Assembly: GCA_003171065.1 (NCBI GenBank)
Contig: PMXQ01000094.1
Location: 1 to 47,253 of the forward strand
Origin: Chloroflexota bacterium
Lineage (GTDB): Bacteria; Chloroflexota; Limnocylindria; Limnocylindrales; CSP1-4
Length of the DNA stretch: 47,253 nucleotides
Reading direction: 5' to 3'
Shown here: piece after piece, positions 32,641-43,172 of the stretch
Position numbering within the stretch: position 1 is the first letter of the stretch
Layout: every line of letters begins with the position of its first letter
Notes under the pieces: generated by a model
Seen by the model: the letters and a program-made list of their open reading frames with translations, nothing else
Database searches by the model: none
What the model was told of the DNA's origin: nothing
Program-made: the position numbers and the translations under genes

Positions 32641-33402
32641 TCAACGCCCGGCCCGCCCGGCTTTGCGCGCGCGGCCGCGACCCCGCATCCATCGCACGAG
32701 CCACCAGCCGGAGATTGCGACGGGCACGGCCCAGAACCAGCCGCCCGGATCCTCGGGGCCCGCCGCGATGCCGGTGGCCCGCATCCGCACCAGTGGGAGT
32801 CCGTCGCACTTGGCCGAAATCTCCTGGGGCGTCATCTGCCGGGTGTTGCCCATGCCCATGGCTCCGGCCACCACGCCCATGCTGCGCAGCAGCGGCGGCA
32901 GGACGCGCAGGCGTTCGGCGTCGTCCGTGACCTCTTCGGCAATCCCGGAGAACGAGCGCGCGGGAAGGATGACCTCGACCTTCGGGTCCGCCTGGATGTT
33001 CTTGAACCAGTGGGTCTGCCGCCCGAAGCCGGCCATGCAGTAGACGGCGTCGCCGACGATCGCGTAGCCGAGCGGGGCGTCGCGCATCTGCCCGCTCTTG
33101 CGGCCGCGAGTCCGAAGGATCATCAGGTAACCCGTCAGCGGGTTCGACATGTACCTGCCCAGGCCGGCCTTGAGCGCAGGCACGCTGACGTACTTGTTCA
33201 TCGCATTGAAGCCATCGTGAAGCGCCGGCAGGTACGGCTCCATCCAGTCCGGGTACGCGGGCAGGCCCTTACCCCAGGCGCCTTTCGGGGCTTCTGGCGC
33301 GGCGTCCGAGTGATTGCCCTCGCGGCGCGCGCTTCCCGCCTCCGGACCCGGCTTCTCTCCGGCAGCTCCGCCGTTGCCCGCCACTTCCTTCGCCGTCGCC
33401 AT
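32641..33402 (-). CDS. Deazaflavin (F420)-dependent nitroreductase-family protein
   Basis: 253-residue protein with a DDN-family (PF04075) split-barrel domain at about residues 75-215. Visible markers are LKAGLGRYMSNPLTGYLMIL, RTRGRKSGQMRDAPLGYAI and THWFKNIQADPKVEV. Family members reduce quinones or nitro compounds using F420H2. The N-terminus is a disordered charged stretch; the C-terminus has a likely membrane anchor (WFWAVPVAISGWWLVRW) and basic tail. Its 3' end abuts a GT87-like gene, hence a possible operon with the glycosyltransferases and MmpL. Cofactor F420 use is inferred from family only. Confidence 0.85.
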   Translation of the reverse strand: MATAKEVAGNGGAAGEKPGPEAGSARREGNHSDAAPEAPKGAWGKGLPAYPDWMEPYLPALHDGFNAMNKYVSVPALKAGLGRYMSNPLTGYLMILRTRGRKSGQMRDAPLGYAIVGDAVYCMAGFGRQTHWFKNIQADPKVEVILPARSFSGIAEEVTDDAERLRVLPPLLRSMGVVAGAMGMGNTRQMTPQEISAKCDGLPLVRMRATGIAAGPEDPGGWFWAVPVAISGWWLVRWMRGRGRARKAGRAGR

Positions 33403-33524
33403 GCCCCGCCCCTTTCCTGCGTCCGCTGGACGCCGCCAAGGTTAGGCCACGACCGCGGCGGCGACCACCCCTTCTGTGGCTGGGCTACGATTTCAGCACG
33501 CCGGAGCCCCCACAAGGACAAGAC

Positions 33525-36095
33525 ATGCAGGTCGACCGCCACGCCCCCGATAGCCCGATCAGCCCCGAACGCCTGGACGAGCTCCTCCGGGCCCTCGACA
33601 TCGAGGAGAAGGCCGGGCTGACCGCTGGGATCGACACCTGGCACGCCCGCGGCGCGCCCTCGATCGGCCTGGAGCCGATGGTCACGCTGGACGGCCCGAA
33701 CGGCGTCCGCGGGGTGACCTTACCGGCCGGCTCGACCGCCACCTGCACGCCGTGCGGCACCGCCCTCGGCGCGACCTGGGACGTCGATATGGTGCGGGAG
33801 GTCGCAGCCCGGATCGGCGCGGAGGCGAAGCGGGCCGGCGTCCGCTACATGCTCGGGCCGGTGCTCAACCTGGTCCGCTCACCGCTGGGCGGCCGGGACT
33901 TCGAGGCCTACTCGGAGGATCCCGTGCTGGCCGCCATGCTCGGGGCCGCCTACGTCGAGGGGATGCAGTCGGCCGGGGTGGCCGCCACGCCCAAGCATTA
34001 CGTCGCCAACGATTCCGAGACCCATCGAACGTCGGTCGACTGCCGGGTCGACGAGAGGACCCTGCGCGAGGTCTACCTGGTCCCGTTCGAGGCCGCCGCG
34101 AACGCCGGGGCGTGGTCGATCATGGCCGCGTACAACCTCGTGAACGGAATCCATTGCGTGGACCACGACCATCTCGTCGGCGAGATCCTCAAGGGCGAGT
34201 GGGGTTGGGACGGCGTGCTGATGTCCGACTGGCACGGCGCCGACGACACCGTCGCCGGTGCCGTCGCCGGACTCGACCTGGAGATGCCCGGGCCGCCCCG
34301 CTTCTTCGGCCCGGGGCTGGCCGGGGCGGTTCGTCGGGGCGAGGTGAGCGAGGCCGTCCTGGACGACAAGGCGCGCCGGATGCTGCTCCTCGCGGCGCGC
34401 GTCGGGGCGCTGGCCGCGGATCGCGTCGAGGGTGGCGCGGGCGCCGAGGGCGCCGAGGGCGCGGGCGCGCGGCCGCTCGCCGGCCCCGGCCTCGGCGACG
34501 GCGCGCCGCTGGATCCCGCGAAGCCCTGGCACCTTTCCGACACGCGAGCCTCCGCGCTGGTTCGCCGCGCCGCCGCCGAGTCGTTCGCGCTGCTGGCCAA
34601 CGACGGGACGCTGCCGCTCGCGCCGGCCGGCATCCGCAAGCTGGCGGTCATCGGGCCCAATGCGGCCAAGCCCTGCGCACAGGGAGGCGGAGCCGCGCAC
34701 ATCGCCGCCCCGCCCATCGTGACCCCGATCGAGGGGCTGCGGGCCGCGCTTCCGGGAGTGGAGATCATCCACGAACCGGGCTGCCGCATCGACCGGTTTC
34801 TGCCGCCCCTGACCGCGATGGACGTGCACGACCTCCACGGCCAGCCCGGCCTCACCGTCGAGTTCTTCCGCGGCCAGGAGCCGGCCGGCGATCCGGTAGC
34901 CAGCTGGCATGTCGACTCGAGCGAGTTGCACGTGTCCGGCGATCTGCCCAGGGGAGTGGAGGAGGACGACTTCGCCGTCCGCATGTCGGGCTGGCTCACC
35001 CCGACGGAGAGCGGCCCGCATGACATCGAGCTGCGCGGCTTCGGCAGCCGTCGCCTGCGCGTTGACGGTGTCGTCGCGGTCGACCTGTGGGACGCCCGGC
35101 CCGCGGCCGACATTCCGACGGCCCTGTTCGAAAGCAGCCAGGATGGCGGCACGTTCGAACTCCGGGCCGGCGAGCCAGTCCTGATCGTGGCCGAGCTTCA
35201 TTCGGCGACACACTCCCCGCACCAGCTGAAAATCGGCTGCCGGTCCCCACAGGCGAGTGACCAGCTGGAGCGGGCCGTCGCCGCGGCCGCCTCGGCCGAC
35301 GTGGCGATCGTCGTCGTCGGCAACGACGAGGCCTGGGAATCCGAGGGCCGCGACCGCACGACCGCCACTCTCCCCGGCCGCCAGAACGAGCTCGTCGAGC
35401 GCGTGGCCGCGGCCAACCCCAGGACCGTCGTCGTCGTCAACGCCGGCTGCCCGATGGATCTGCCCTGGGCGGATCGCGTCGCCGCCGTCCTGTACGCGTG
35501 GCTGCCGGGCCAGGAGTTCGGCAACGCCCTCGCCGACGTCCTGCTCGGCCGATCGGAGCCGGGCGGCCGCCTGCCCTTCACGATCGCCGCCCGCGAGTCC
35601 GACTACCCTGCGTTCAGCACCACGCCGGGCGAGCGGGAGCAGCTGGTCTACACGGAAGGCGTCAACCTCGGCTACCGCCACTTCGACGCCGAGGGGATCG
35701 AGCCGCGGTTCTGCTTCGGCCATGGCCTGGGCTACACCCGCATCGAATTCGAGTCGCTGGAGGTCACGGCCGACGGCCTGCCCGCGGGCGACTCGGCCCA
35801 GCTGCGCGTTCGGCTGCGCAACGTGGGTAGCCGCCCCGGCAAGGAAGTCGTCCAGGTCTACGTCGCCGATCTAGAGTCGTCGGTCCCACGCCCGCCGCGC
35901 GAACTCAAGGGCTTCACCGCCGTGCACCTGGCGCCCGGCGAAAGCATCGACGTCTCCTTCGCCCTGCAGGATCGCGACCTGGCCTACTGGGACGAGACCG
36001 GCACCGGCTGGCGCATCGAGCCCGGCCGCTTCGAGATCCTGGTCGGCGCCTCCTCCCGCGATATCCGCCTGCGGGCGTCGCTCGAGCTGGACTGA
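33525..36095 (+). CDS. GH3 beta-glucosidase with PA14-like insertion
   Basis: 856-residue glycoside hydrolase family 3 enzyme without a signal peptide, so probably cytoplasmic. The N-terminal barrel has TLDGPNGVRG, RDFEAYSEDP, KHYVANDSETHR and the nucleophile motif MSDWHGAD (Asp235). An Ala/Gly linker near residues 305-325 leads to the second domain (FALLANDGTLPLAP). A PA14-like carbohydrate-binding insert spans about 438-572. The rest of the second domain (GNDEAWESEGRDR, LPGQEFGNALADVL) and a fibronectin type III-like domain (LRNVGSRPGKEVVQVYV) complete the layout. AAGGA lies before the ATG. Likely acts on oligosaccharides from plant or microbial glucans. Confidence 0.95.
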   Translation: MQVDRHAPDSPISPERLDELLRALDIEEKAGLTAGIDTWHARGAPSIGLEPMVTLDGPNGVRGVTLPAGSTATCTPCGTALGATWDVDMVREVAARIGAEAKRAGVRYMLGPVLNLVRSPLGGRDFEAYSEDPVLAAMLGAAYVEGMQSAGVAATPKHYVANDSETHRTSVDCRVDERTLREVYLVPFEAAANAGAWSIMAAYNLVNGIHCVDHDHLVGEILKGEWGWDGVLMSDWHGADDTVAGAVAGLDLEMPGPPRFFGPGLAGAVRRGEVSEAVLDDKARRMLLLAARVGALAADRVEGGAGAEGAEGAGARPLAGPGLGDGAPLDPAKPWHLSDTRASALVRRAAAESFALLANDGTLPLAPAGIRKLAVIGPNAAKPCAQGGGAAHIAAPPIVTPIEGLRAALPGVEIIHEPGCRIDRFLPPLTAMDVHDLHGQPGLTVEFFRGQEPAGDPVASWHVDSSELHVSGDLPRGVEEDDFAVRMSGWLTPTESGPHDIELRGFGSRRLRVDGVVAVDLWDARPAADIPTALFESSQDGGTFELRAGEPVLIVAELHSATHSPHQLKIGCRSPQASDQLERAVAAAASADVAIVVVGNDEAWESEGRDRTTATLPGRQNELVERVAAANPRTVVVVNAGCPMDLPWADRVAAVLYAWLPGQEFGNALADVLLGRSEPGGRLPFTIAARESDYPAFSTTPGEREQLVYTEGVNLGYRHFDAEGIEPRFCFGHGLGYTRIEFESLEVTADGLPAGDSAQLRVRLRNVGSRPGKEVVQVYVADLESSVPRPPRELKGFTAVHLAPGESIDVSFALQDRDLAYWDETGTGWRIEPGRFEILVGASSRDIRLRASLELD

Positions 36096-36510
36096 GCCGG
36101 GCGTCGGGGCGGCGTGGGCGGCCGCGCCGAGCCGGACGAGCGACCCGGGCGAGCGACCCAGCTCGAACGGCCCGGACCGCCCGCAATTCCTCATTACGCA
36201 TGGGGAGAGTGCAAAGTACGGCCGGCGAGGCCGCGAGTCGAGGCGCGGCCGATCGGCCGTGCGGATTCGGCCCCTGATGAACCGTCGTCAGCCGCTCACG
36301 GCTAACCGATGCTCACCGGGGCTCTCGGGGTGCCGGAGTCGGGCCGGCAGCCCCACTTACTACTCACTCCATGCGTGTTGAGGAGATTCGCGTGGCTCGG
36401 GCATCCGCGCGGCTCGCGCGACCCACGGCTCGGCCCCCGTTTGCCTTCATCTGGTAACCTCGATGGCCCCCGTCCGCTGTGAGGCGGGGCAATCGAACGC
36501 GAGTGGAACC
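36096..36510. other. Intergenic region between GH3 gene and leuC
   Basis: 415 bases with no convincing gene. A nine-base direct repeat GAGCGACCC occurs near 36136 and 36151. CCCCCGTCCGC...GGCGGGG just upstream of leuC could form a modest hairpin. No leader peptide rich in Leu and no T-box were seen. Confidence 0.5.
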
Positions 36511-37971
<1,461 letters not shown>

Positions 37972-37972
37972 C

Positions 37973-38602
37973 ATGCCCGAGCCATTCGTTTCGACCACCA
38001 GCCGCGTGATCTCGATCCCGCGCGCCAACATCGACACGGACCAGATCTGCCCGGCCCGCTTCCTCAAGATCACCGACAAAGCCGGCCTGGCCGACGCGCT
38101 CTTCTTCGACTGGCGCTTCACGCCGGACGGGAAGCGGCGCGTGCCGCCGTCTTTCATCGACGAGCCCGTGAACGCCGGACGCCAGATCCTGCTCGCCGGC
38201 GACAACTTCGGCGCCGGCTCGTCGCGCGAGCATGCGCCCTGGGCGCTCCGAGCGTGGGGCATCCGGGCCATCGTCTCGACCAGCTTCGCCGACATCTTCA
38301 AGGGCAACGCCCTGAAGAACGCGCTGCTGCCGGTCGTCGTGTCCGCCGAGCGGCTCGCGGCGCTCCAGGCCCTGATCGCAGCCGAGCCTGACGGCGAATG
38401 GACCGTGGATCTGCAAGCCCAGAAGGTCACGCTGCCCGGCGGCGAGTCGTTCGCCTTCGAGATCGACCCGTTCGCCCGGACGATGATCCTGGCCGGGACC
38501 GACGAGATCGGCTACGTCCGCTCGAAGCTGCCGGCGATCGAAGCCTGGGAAGCGGGCCACCCGGCGCGCATAGACACCCGTGAGGGCATCGCCGCGCGGT
38601 AG
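37973..38602 (+). CDS. leuD: 3-isopropylmalate dehydratase small subunit
   Basis: 209-residue swivelling subunit paired with LeuC. It shows IPRANIDTDQICPARFL, ILLAGDNFGAGSSREHAPWA, and GIRAIVSTSFADIFKGNALKN, the conserved small-subunit sequence. GTGGAGG lies about ten bases before the ATG inside the end of leuC, indicating coupled translation. It is followed by a strong hairpin that probably ends the leuCD transcript. Confidence 0.97.
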   Translation: MPEPFVSTTSRVISIPRANIDTDQICPARFLKITDKAGLADALFFDWRFTPDGKRRVPPSFIDEPVNAGRQILLAGDNFGAGSSREHAPWALRAWGIRAIVSTSFADIFKGNALKNALLPVVVSAERLAALQALIAAEPDGEWTVDLQAQKVTLPGGESFAFEIDPFARTMILAGTDEIGYVRSKLPAIEAWEAGHPARIDTREGIAAR

Positions 38603-38620
38603 CCGCCCACTCCGACGACC

Positions 38621-38649
38621 AGAGGCCCGCCGATCCTCGGCGGGCCTCT
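38621..38649 (+). terminator. Terminator after leuD
   Basis: AGAGGCCCGCCGA (38621-38633) and TCGGCGGGCCTCT (38637-38649) form a perfect 13-bp stem with a three-base loop, 18 bases after the leuD stop. Only TT follows rather than a long T-run. Confidence 0.75.
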
Positions 38650-38682
38650 TACGTTGCGCGGCCAGGTCGCCGCGGTCGTTTC

Positions 38683-38927
38683 TGCCCGGGCAGGCATACA
38701 CATCCGACCTTCGGAGCGTTTCGAACGGTCGGCTGCCCGTTTTCAGATACATATGCGACATGGCGGCGAGTCGGGCGGGGCCGACTCGCCAATCCTGCCC
38801 GTTCGCGAATGCATCCTCGATCGAGAACCGGCGCCGGCGTCGATCGTGTCGCTCCACACGGGCAGCTTCGACGTCGACGGTGGCCATGTGCCATTCGCCT
38901 TGCTCAACGTGTATCTCCAAACGGGCA
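38683..38927. repeat. Intergenic TGCCC/GGGCA motif array with foldback
   Basis: Within the 536-base gap 38603-39138, motifs occur at 38683 (TGCCCGGGCA palindrome), 38734 and 38796 (TGCCCG), then inverted as CGGGCA at 38859 and 38922. Distances are 51, 62, 63 and 63. GCCCGTTTTCAGATACA (38735-38751) and the inverse at 38910-38926 match 15 of 17, giving a 192-bp foldback with an inner perfect hairpin GGCGAGTCGG/CCGACTCGCC (38765-38790). No protein family was recognised in open frames here. It could be a multi-site operator, a structured RNA or a small mobile-element relic. Confidence 0.6.
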
Positions 38928-39138
38928 CGTGGAGGTCCAGATTCGATCGGGCTGTCGCATTTGTCGCTGGACTTGGGCACGATCGACCAATCGATGGCGG
39001 CGCCGCATGAGGTCGACTTCAAGGCCGGCGCTCTGGATCGGCTGAGCCTGCCAGTTGACGCCCCGGGGCCAACGCGAGGCTACACTCTGGACGCGGCCGA
39101 CGCCCTGAACGCGTGCCGCATCTTCAGATTGGTGGTCG

Positions 39139-40887
39139 ATGAACCAGTCGGGCAGGGACGGTCCAATAGTCGCGGACGCGGGGACCGATCGCGCCATCGT
39201 CGACGCGCTGCGCGGACAGGATCTCTCCGGCTTCGAGATCTGGCGATGGCTCGGGTCGGCGCAGAGAATTCCCAGCCGAATCACCGAAGCCCATCTCTAC
39301 CCCACCCTCTACCGCCTCGAGGCGGAGGGCCTGCTCCAGAGCGACTGGCATGCGGGGGAGCGGACCAGGCGCACGTACCGCCCGACCGCGCGCGCCTTGG
39401 AAGGGGGCGACAAACCCGACTGGCCTCCGGCCGGCTCCCGGGTCAACCAGGGCCAGTTCCGAGCGACCGACCGCACGGCGCGTCGACTCGCCAGCCCCTA
39501 CCCCGAGGCCGGCTCATGGTCCATGCCCAGGGATACGGCGTCGACGGCGCTCCCCGTGGCGCCCACGGGCGCAGCCCCCGTGGCCCCACTGGCCGCGGGC
39601 GCGACGGCCTCCCCGCCCGCGCCACGGGCCACGCCCCCGGCCGTGCCCCGGGCCGACCGACCCGACGAGCGCCGGCCGCCAGCCCCGACCGAACCCGACC
39701 CGACATCCGGCGAAAGTGGCCGGCCCGGATGGGCCGCTCTGGCGGCCTACGCGGATGACCTCGGCGCCCGCCTCGACCTGCCCCGGACAGAGCGGGACCG
39801 GGTCCGCCAGGAGATCGCGGATCATCTGGCCGATTCAGCGCAGGCTCTGGAGCAACACGGCTACGGCTCAGAGGTGGCGGCGTCCGAAGCGATAAGCCGG
39901 CTGGGGTCGCCGCGCGACGAGGCCACTCTCATCGAGCAGGCGGAGCAGTCGTCGGGCCGGCTCAACCGCGCCATCCGCCGCGCACTCTTCTTGCTCGTGG
40001 CCGAGATGGTGCTGTGGCTGATCCTTTCGATCGTGGTGCTGGTCGTGGCGCCCGACGTAACCGGCATGGTCGTTTCGATCGGCCGTCTGGTGGGCCTCCA
40101 CCTCGCCGTACTCGAGTCCGCCGAGTGGGGCACCAATCAGGTGGCGATCATGGCGTGTCTGGGGGCGTTCGCCGCCGGGCGTTTGAGCATGGGCATGCTG
40201 GCCCGGATCAGCCGACATGGAGACGCCGCGCTCCGGAGGCCGTGGGCGGTCGGCGGGGCGGCGGGGGTGCTCACCCTGGTTCTGTTCCTCCCCGGCTACC
40301 AGGACGGGCTCACGGTCGCGACCCTTCTGGTCGCGCCCGTCGCCTTCGTCGCAGGTACGCTTCGGCCCCGGCACGCGAACGAGAGTGCCTACAGCCGCCG
40401 GGGTGCCGCCGCAGGAATCCTCCTGGTGGCGATAGTCACCCTTCTGCCGTGCGGCCGGATGTTCGCCTTCGACCCGAACGCGACGCCGGGAACTCCACTC
40501 GCCCAGGGCGGCGGCTCGGTCGAGCTGACGGTGTTCAAGACCGACAGCGAGTCTTGCGAGTATGGGGTGCCCCCGTCGACCGGAAGCGGGGTCGTCACCG
40601 TGGAGCTGTGGCCGGCTTCGACGGACGGGCCGTTCATCGTCGTCGATCGGTCCGCGACCGCAGCCACGATCAGCGTCAAGCCGAACATCGCTAACTCCGA
40701 CACGACCGTCGCGCCGTCCGGCGCTCAATCGGTGGACTTCGGGAAGCTGCCGCCGTACCGCCAGTGGTGGGTCGTGGCGGTGAATACGGCACCGAACGGT
40801 CAACGGACGGCGCTGGACGTGGTCGTTCAGACGGGCGCCCCACCCATGTTCAGCAACGCCCTGAGCTGGCTGGTCTCGAAGCTGTAG
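39139..40887 (+). CDS. PadR-type winged helix fused to HAAS and membrane domain
   Basis: 582-residue protein in four parts. Residues ~18-85: PadR-like winged helix (DALRGQDLSGFEIWRWL, HLYPTLYRLEAEGLLQSDW, RRTYRPTARA). ~90-195: Pro/Ala-rich linker. ~198-255: HAAS-like helical domain (RDRVRQEIADHLADSAQAL, ASEAISRLGSPRDEATLIEQ). Then about five spans (near 280, 334, 369, 390, 422) and a C-terminal ~140-residue extracytoplasmic beta-rich tail. In most bacteria PadR and HAAS-membrane proteins are separate adjacent genes; here they are one chain, suggesting a membrane-tethered one-component regulator. The ATG at 39139 places the helix-turn-helix at the N-terminus. Targets unknown. Confidence 0.78.
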   Translation: MNQSGRDGPIVADAGTDRAIVDALRGQDLSGFEIWRWLGSAQRIPSRITEAHLYPTLYRLEAEGLLQSDWHAGERTRRTYRPTARALEGGDKPDWPPAGSRVNQGQFRATDRTARRLASPYPEAGSWSMPRDTASTALPVAPTGAAPVAPLAAGATASPPAPRATPPAVPRADRPDERRPPAPTEPDPTSGESGRPGWAALAAYADDLGARLDLPRTERDRVRQEIADHLADSAQALEQHGYGSEVAASEAISRLGSPRDEATLIEQAEQSSGRLNRAIRRALFLLVAEMVLWLILSIVVLVVAPDVTGMVVSIGRLVGLHLAVLESAEWGTNQVAIMACLGAFAAGRLSMGMLARISRHGDAALRRPWAVGGAAGVLTLVLFLPGYQDGLTVATLLVAPVAFVAGTLRPRHANESAYSRRGAAAGILLVAIVTLLPCGRMFAFDPNATPGTPLAQGGGSVELTVFKTDSESCEYGVPPSTGSGVVTVELWPASTDGPFIVVDRSATAATISVKPNIANSDTTVAPSGAQSVDFGKLPPYRQWWVVAVNTAPNGQRTALDVVVQTGAPPMFSNALSWLVSKL

Positions 40888-40919
40888 CGCGCCGCCGGGG
40901 TTCAGTCCGGCCGCCGCCT

Positions 40920-40963
40920 TTCGACCGCTTGCTTTCGACCGCCGGCAATTCGACCGCCGGCAT
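40920..40963. repeat. Three-copy ~15-bp tandem repeat upstream of ilvD
   Basis: TTCGACCGCTTGCT (40920-40933), TTCGACCGCCGGCAA (40934-40948), TTCGACCGCCGGCAT (40949-40963). It lies about 100 bases before ilvD and could be regulatory or simple slippage. Confidence 0.7.
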
Positions 40964-41061
40964 TCGGCTGAAGGTGCGTTCGGCCGCTGCTCGTTCGCGG
41001 GTCGCCGGGCCCTAAACTTACGGTGACGACGCACCCGTTCAGTCCGCGGAGAGAACGCACC

Positions 41062-42822
41062 ATGTCGAACGACGCCCCTCGCCCTCTGCCCTACGACCTG
41101 CCCAGCGATCCGGCCAAGCGCCACAGCGCCGCCCTGACCGACGGCCCCGACCGGGCCGCGGCCCGCGGCATGCTCAAGGCCATCGGCTTCGACGACAAGG
41201 CCCTGGCCCGGCCGCTCATCGGCGTGGCCACGACCTGGATCGAGACGATGCCGTGCAACTACAACCAGCGCCGGCTGGCCGAGCACGTCAAGGCGGGCAT
41301 TCGGGCGGCGGGCGGGACGCCGATGGAGTTCAGCACGATCTCCATTTCGGACGGGACGTCCATGGGCACCGAGGGCATGAAGGCCAGCCTCATCAGCCGT
41401 GAGGTCATCGCCGATTCGATCGAGCTGTGCGTCCGCGGTCACATGCTCGACGGCGTCGTCTGCCTGGTGGGCTGCGACAAGACGATCCCGGGCGCCGTAA
41501 TGGCCCTGGGCCGCCTCGACCGGCCGGGCCTGATCCTTTACAACGGCACGATCTATCCGGGCGTGTACAAGGGCAAGCGCGACGCCACGATCGTCACGAT
41601 CTTCGAGGCGATCGGCGCCTACCGCGCCGGCAAGATGACGGCCGAGGAGCTGTACGAGATCGAGTCCGTCAGCTGCCCGGGCGCCGGGGCGTGCGGCGGG
41701 CAGTACACGGCCAACACGATGTCGATGGTCCTCGAGATCCTGGGCCTCTCGCCGGCGGGCCTCAACGGCATCCCGGCCGAGCATCCGGAAAAGGACCGGG
41801 CTGCGCACCGCTGCGGCGAGATCGTCATGGACCTGATCCGGCGCGACGTCAGGCCCAAGGAGTTCGTCACCCGGGCGTCGATCGAGAACGCGATCGCCTG
41901 CGTGGCCGCGACCGGCGGCTCGACCAACGCGGTCCTGCACCTGCTGGCCATCGCCCACGAGTACGGCCTGAAGCTCGACATCGACGAGTTCGGCGAGATC
42001 GCGGACCGGACGCCGAACATCGGCGACCTGGTGCCGGGCGGGCGCTTCGCCGCGGCCGACCTGTTCGAGGCCGGCGGCCTGAGTCTCGTCACCCGCGAGT
42101 TGCTCAAGAAGGACCTGATCGACGGCTCTACGCCGAACGTCGACGGCGGCACGATCGCCAGCGCGGCGGCGGCCACGGTCGAGACGGCGGGCCAGAAGGT
42201 AGTCGTGTCGATCGAGACTCCGCTCAGCCCGACCGGCGGCCTGACGATCCTGCACGGAACACTGGCCCCGGAAGGCTGCGTGATCAAGCTGGCCGGCCAC
42301 GAGCGCCGCTTCCACAAGGGCTCGGCCCGCGTCTTCGACACCGAGAACGCCTGCTACGACGCGGTCCGCAAGCAAAAGATCAACAAAGAGGACGTGATCG
42401 TGATCCGCTACGAGGGGCCGGTCGGCGGGCCCGGCATGCAGGAGATGCTGTCGGTCACGGCGGCGCTGTCCGGCGAGGGCATGGGCGACTACGTGGCCCT
42501 GCTCACCGACGGCCGGTTCTCCGGCGGCACCCACGGGCTGATGATCGGCCACGTGGCGCCGGAGGCAGCGCTGGGCGGCCCGATCGCCCTGGTCGAGGAG
42601 GGCGACGAGATCGTCATCGACGTCGATCGCCACGCCCTGGACCTCAACGTTCCGGCGGCCGTGCTGGAGGCGCGGCGCGCCCGCTGGACTCCGCCGGCGC
42701 CGCGGTACAAGACCGGCGTCATGGCCAAGTACGCCGCCCTGGTTTCGTCCGCCTCCCTCGGGGCCGTCACCACCGGCGAGCGCCTCGCGGAGCGGCTGGA
42801 GCGGTCGACGGCGGCGAAGTAG
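41062..42822 (+). CDS. ilvD: Dihydroxy-acid dehydratase
   Basis: 586-residue Fe-S enzyme producing the 2-keto acid precursors of valine and isoleucine. Conserved cysteines are in [27 protein letters not shown] and [18 protein letters not shown]. Also visible are [35 protein letters not shown] and the C-terminal [22 protein letters not shown] region. GGAGAG lies about nine bases before the ATG. It is a single gene, apart from ilvBNC and leuCD, with a GC-rich hairpin right after the stop. Confidence 0.97.
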   Translation: MSNDAPRPLPYDLPSDPAKRHSAALTDGPDRAAARGMLKAIGFDDKALARPLIGVATTWIETMPCNYNQRRLAEHVKAGIRAAGGTPMEFSTISISDGTSMGTEGMKASLISREVIADSIELCVRGHMLDGVVCLVGCDKTIPGAVMALGRLDRPGLILYNGTIYPGVYKGKRDATIVTIFEAIGAYRAGKMTAEELYEIESVSCPGAGACGGQYTANTMSMVLEILGLSPAGLNGIPAEHPEKDRAAHRCGEIVMDLIRRDVRPKEFVTRASIENAIACVAATGGSTNAVLHLLAIAHEYGLKLDIDEFGEIADRTPNIGDLVPGGRFAAADLFEAGGLSLVTRELLKKDLIDGSTPNVDGGTIASAAAATVETAGQKVVVSIETPLSPTGGLTILHGTLAPEGCVIKLAGHERRFHKGSARVFDTENACYDAVRKQKINKEDVIVIRYEGPVGGPGMQEMLSVTAALSGEGMGDYVALLTDGRFSGGTHGLMIGHVAPEAALGGPIALVEEGDEIVIDVDRHALDLNVPAAVLEARRARWTPPAPRYKTGVMAKYAALVSSASLGAVTTGERLAERLERSTAAK

Positions 42823-42840
42823 GGGCGGCGGGCGCCGCCC
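42823..42840 (+). terminator. GC-rich hairpin at the end of ilvD
   Basis: GGGCGGC (42823-42829) and GCCGCCC (42834-42840) pair perfectly with a four-base loop directly after the stop codon; no T-run. Confidence 0.4.
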
Positions 42841-42884
42841 GGTCGCCTGCCGCGTGACCCGCGCCGGCCATCGAGCGGCTCGCG

Positions 42885-42914
42885 CCATCTTGCCCAATTC
42901 CATCTTGCCCAATT
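42885..42914. repeat. 15-bp tandem duplication containing TTGCCCAATT
   Basis: CCATCTTGCCCAATT occurs twice in direct tandem (42885-42899, 42900-42914). The same GCCCAATTCC half-site recurs as a long palindrome at 43063-43091 in this intergenic region. Between them no gene or other structure was recognised. Confidence 0.8.
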
Positions 42915-43062
42915 CCCGCCGCGTGGGAGTCGGGCCGGGACTGTGTGGCCGTCGGGCCCGAATCGGCGGCTGGCCGGGCACCCGACGGTCCAGGTAGGCG
43001 CGGCCCGCGGCCCGGTTGACGCCTGCCCCGCCTCCACCACCTCGTCCACGCGCCAGGGTGCT

Positions 43063-43091
43063 GCCCAATTCCCGGGTCACGGGAATTGGGC
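43063..43091. promoter_or_regulatory. 12-bp-arm palindrome upstream of the M20 peptidase
   Basis: GCCCAATTCCCG (43063-43074) and CGGGAATTGGGC (43080-43091) are perfect inverted arms around GGTCA. It lies 82 bases before the likely start of the peptidase and shares its half-site with the tandem repeats at 42885-42914. It is a good operator candidate. Confidence 0.6.
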
Positions 43092-43172
43092 CAGGCAGCT
43101 CCGCGGCGATGGCACTTCCCGCGCATGTCGGTCATCATCTCCACCGGGCTTTCATTCGGCTCGGAGGCAAGG

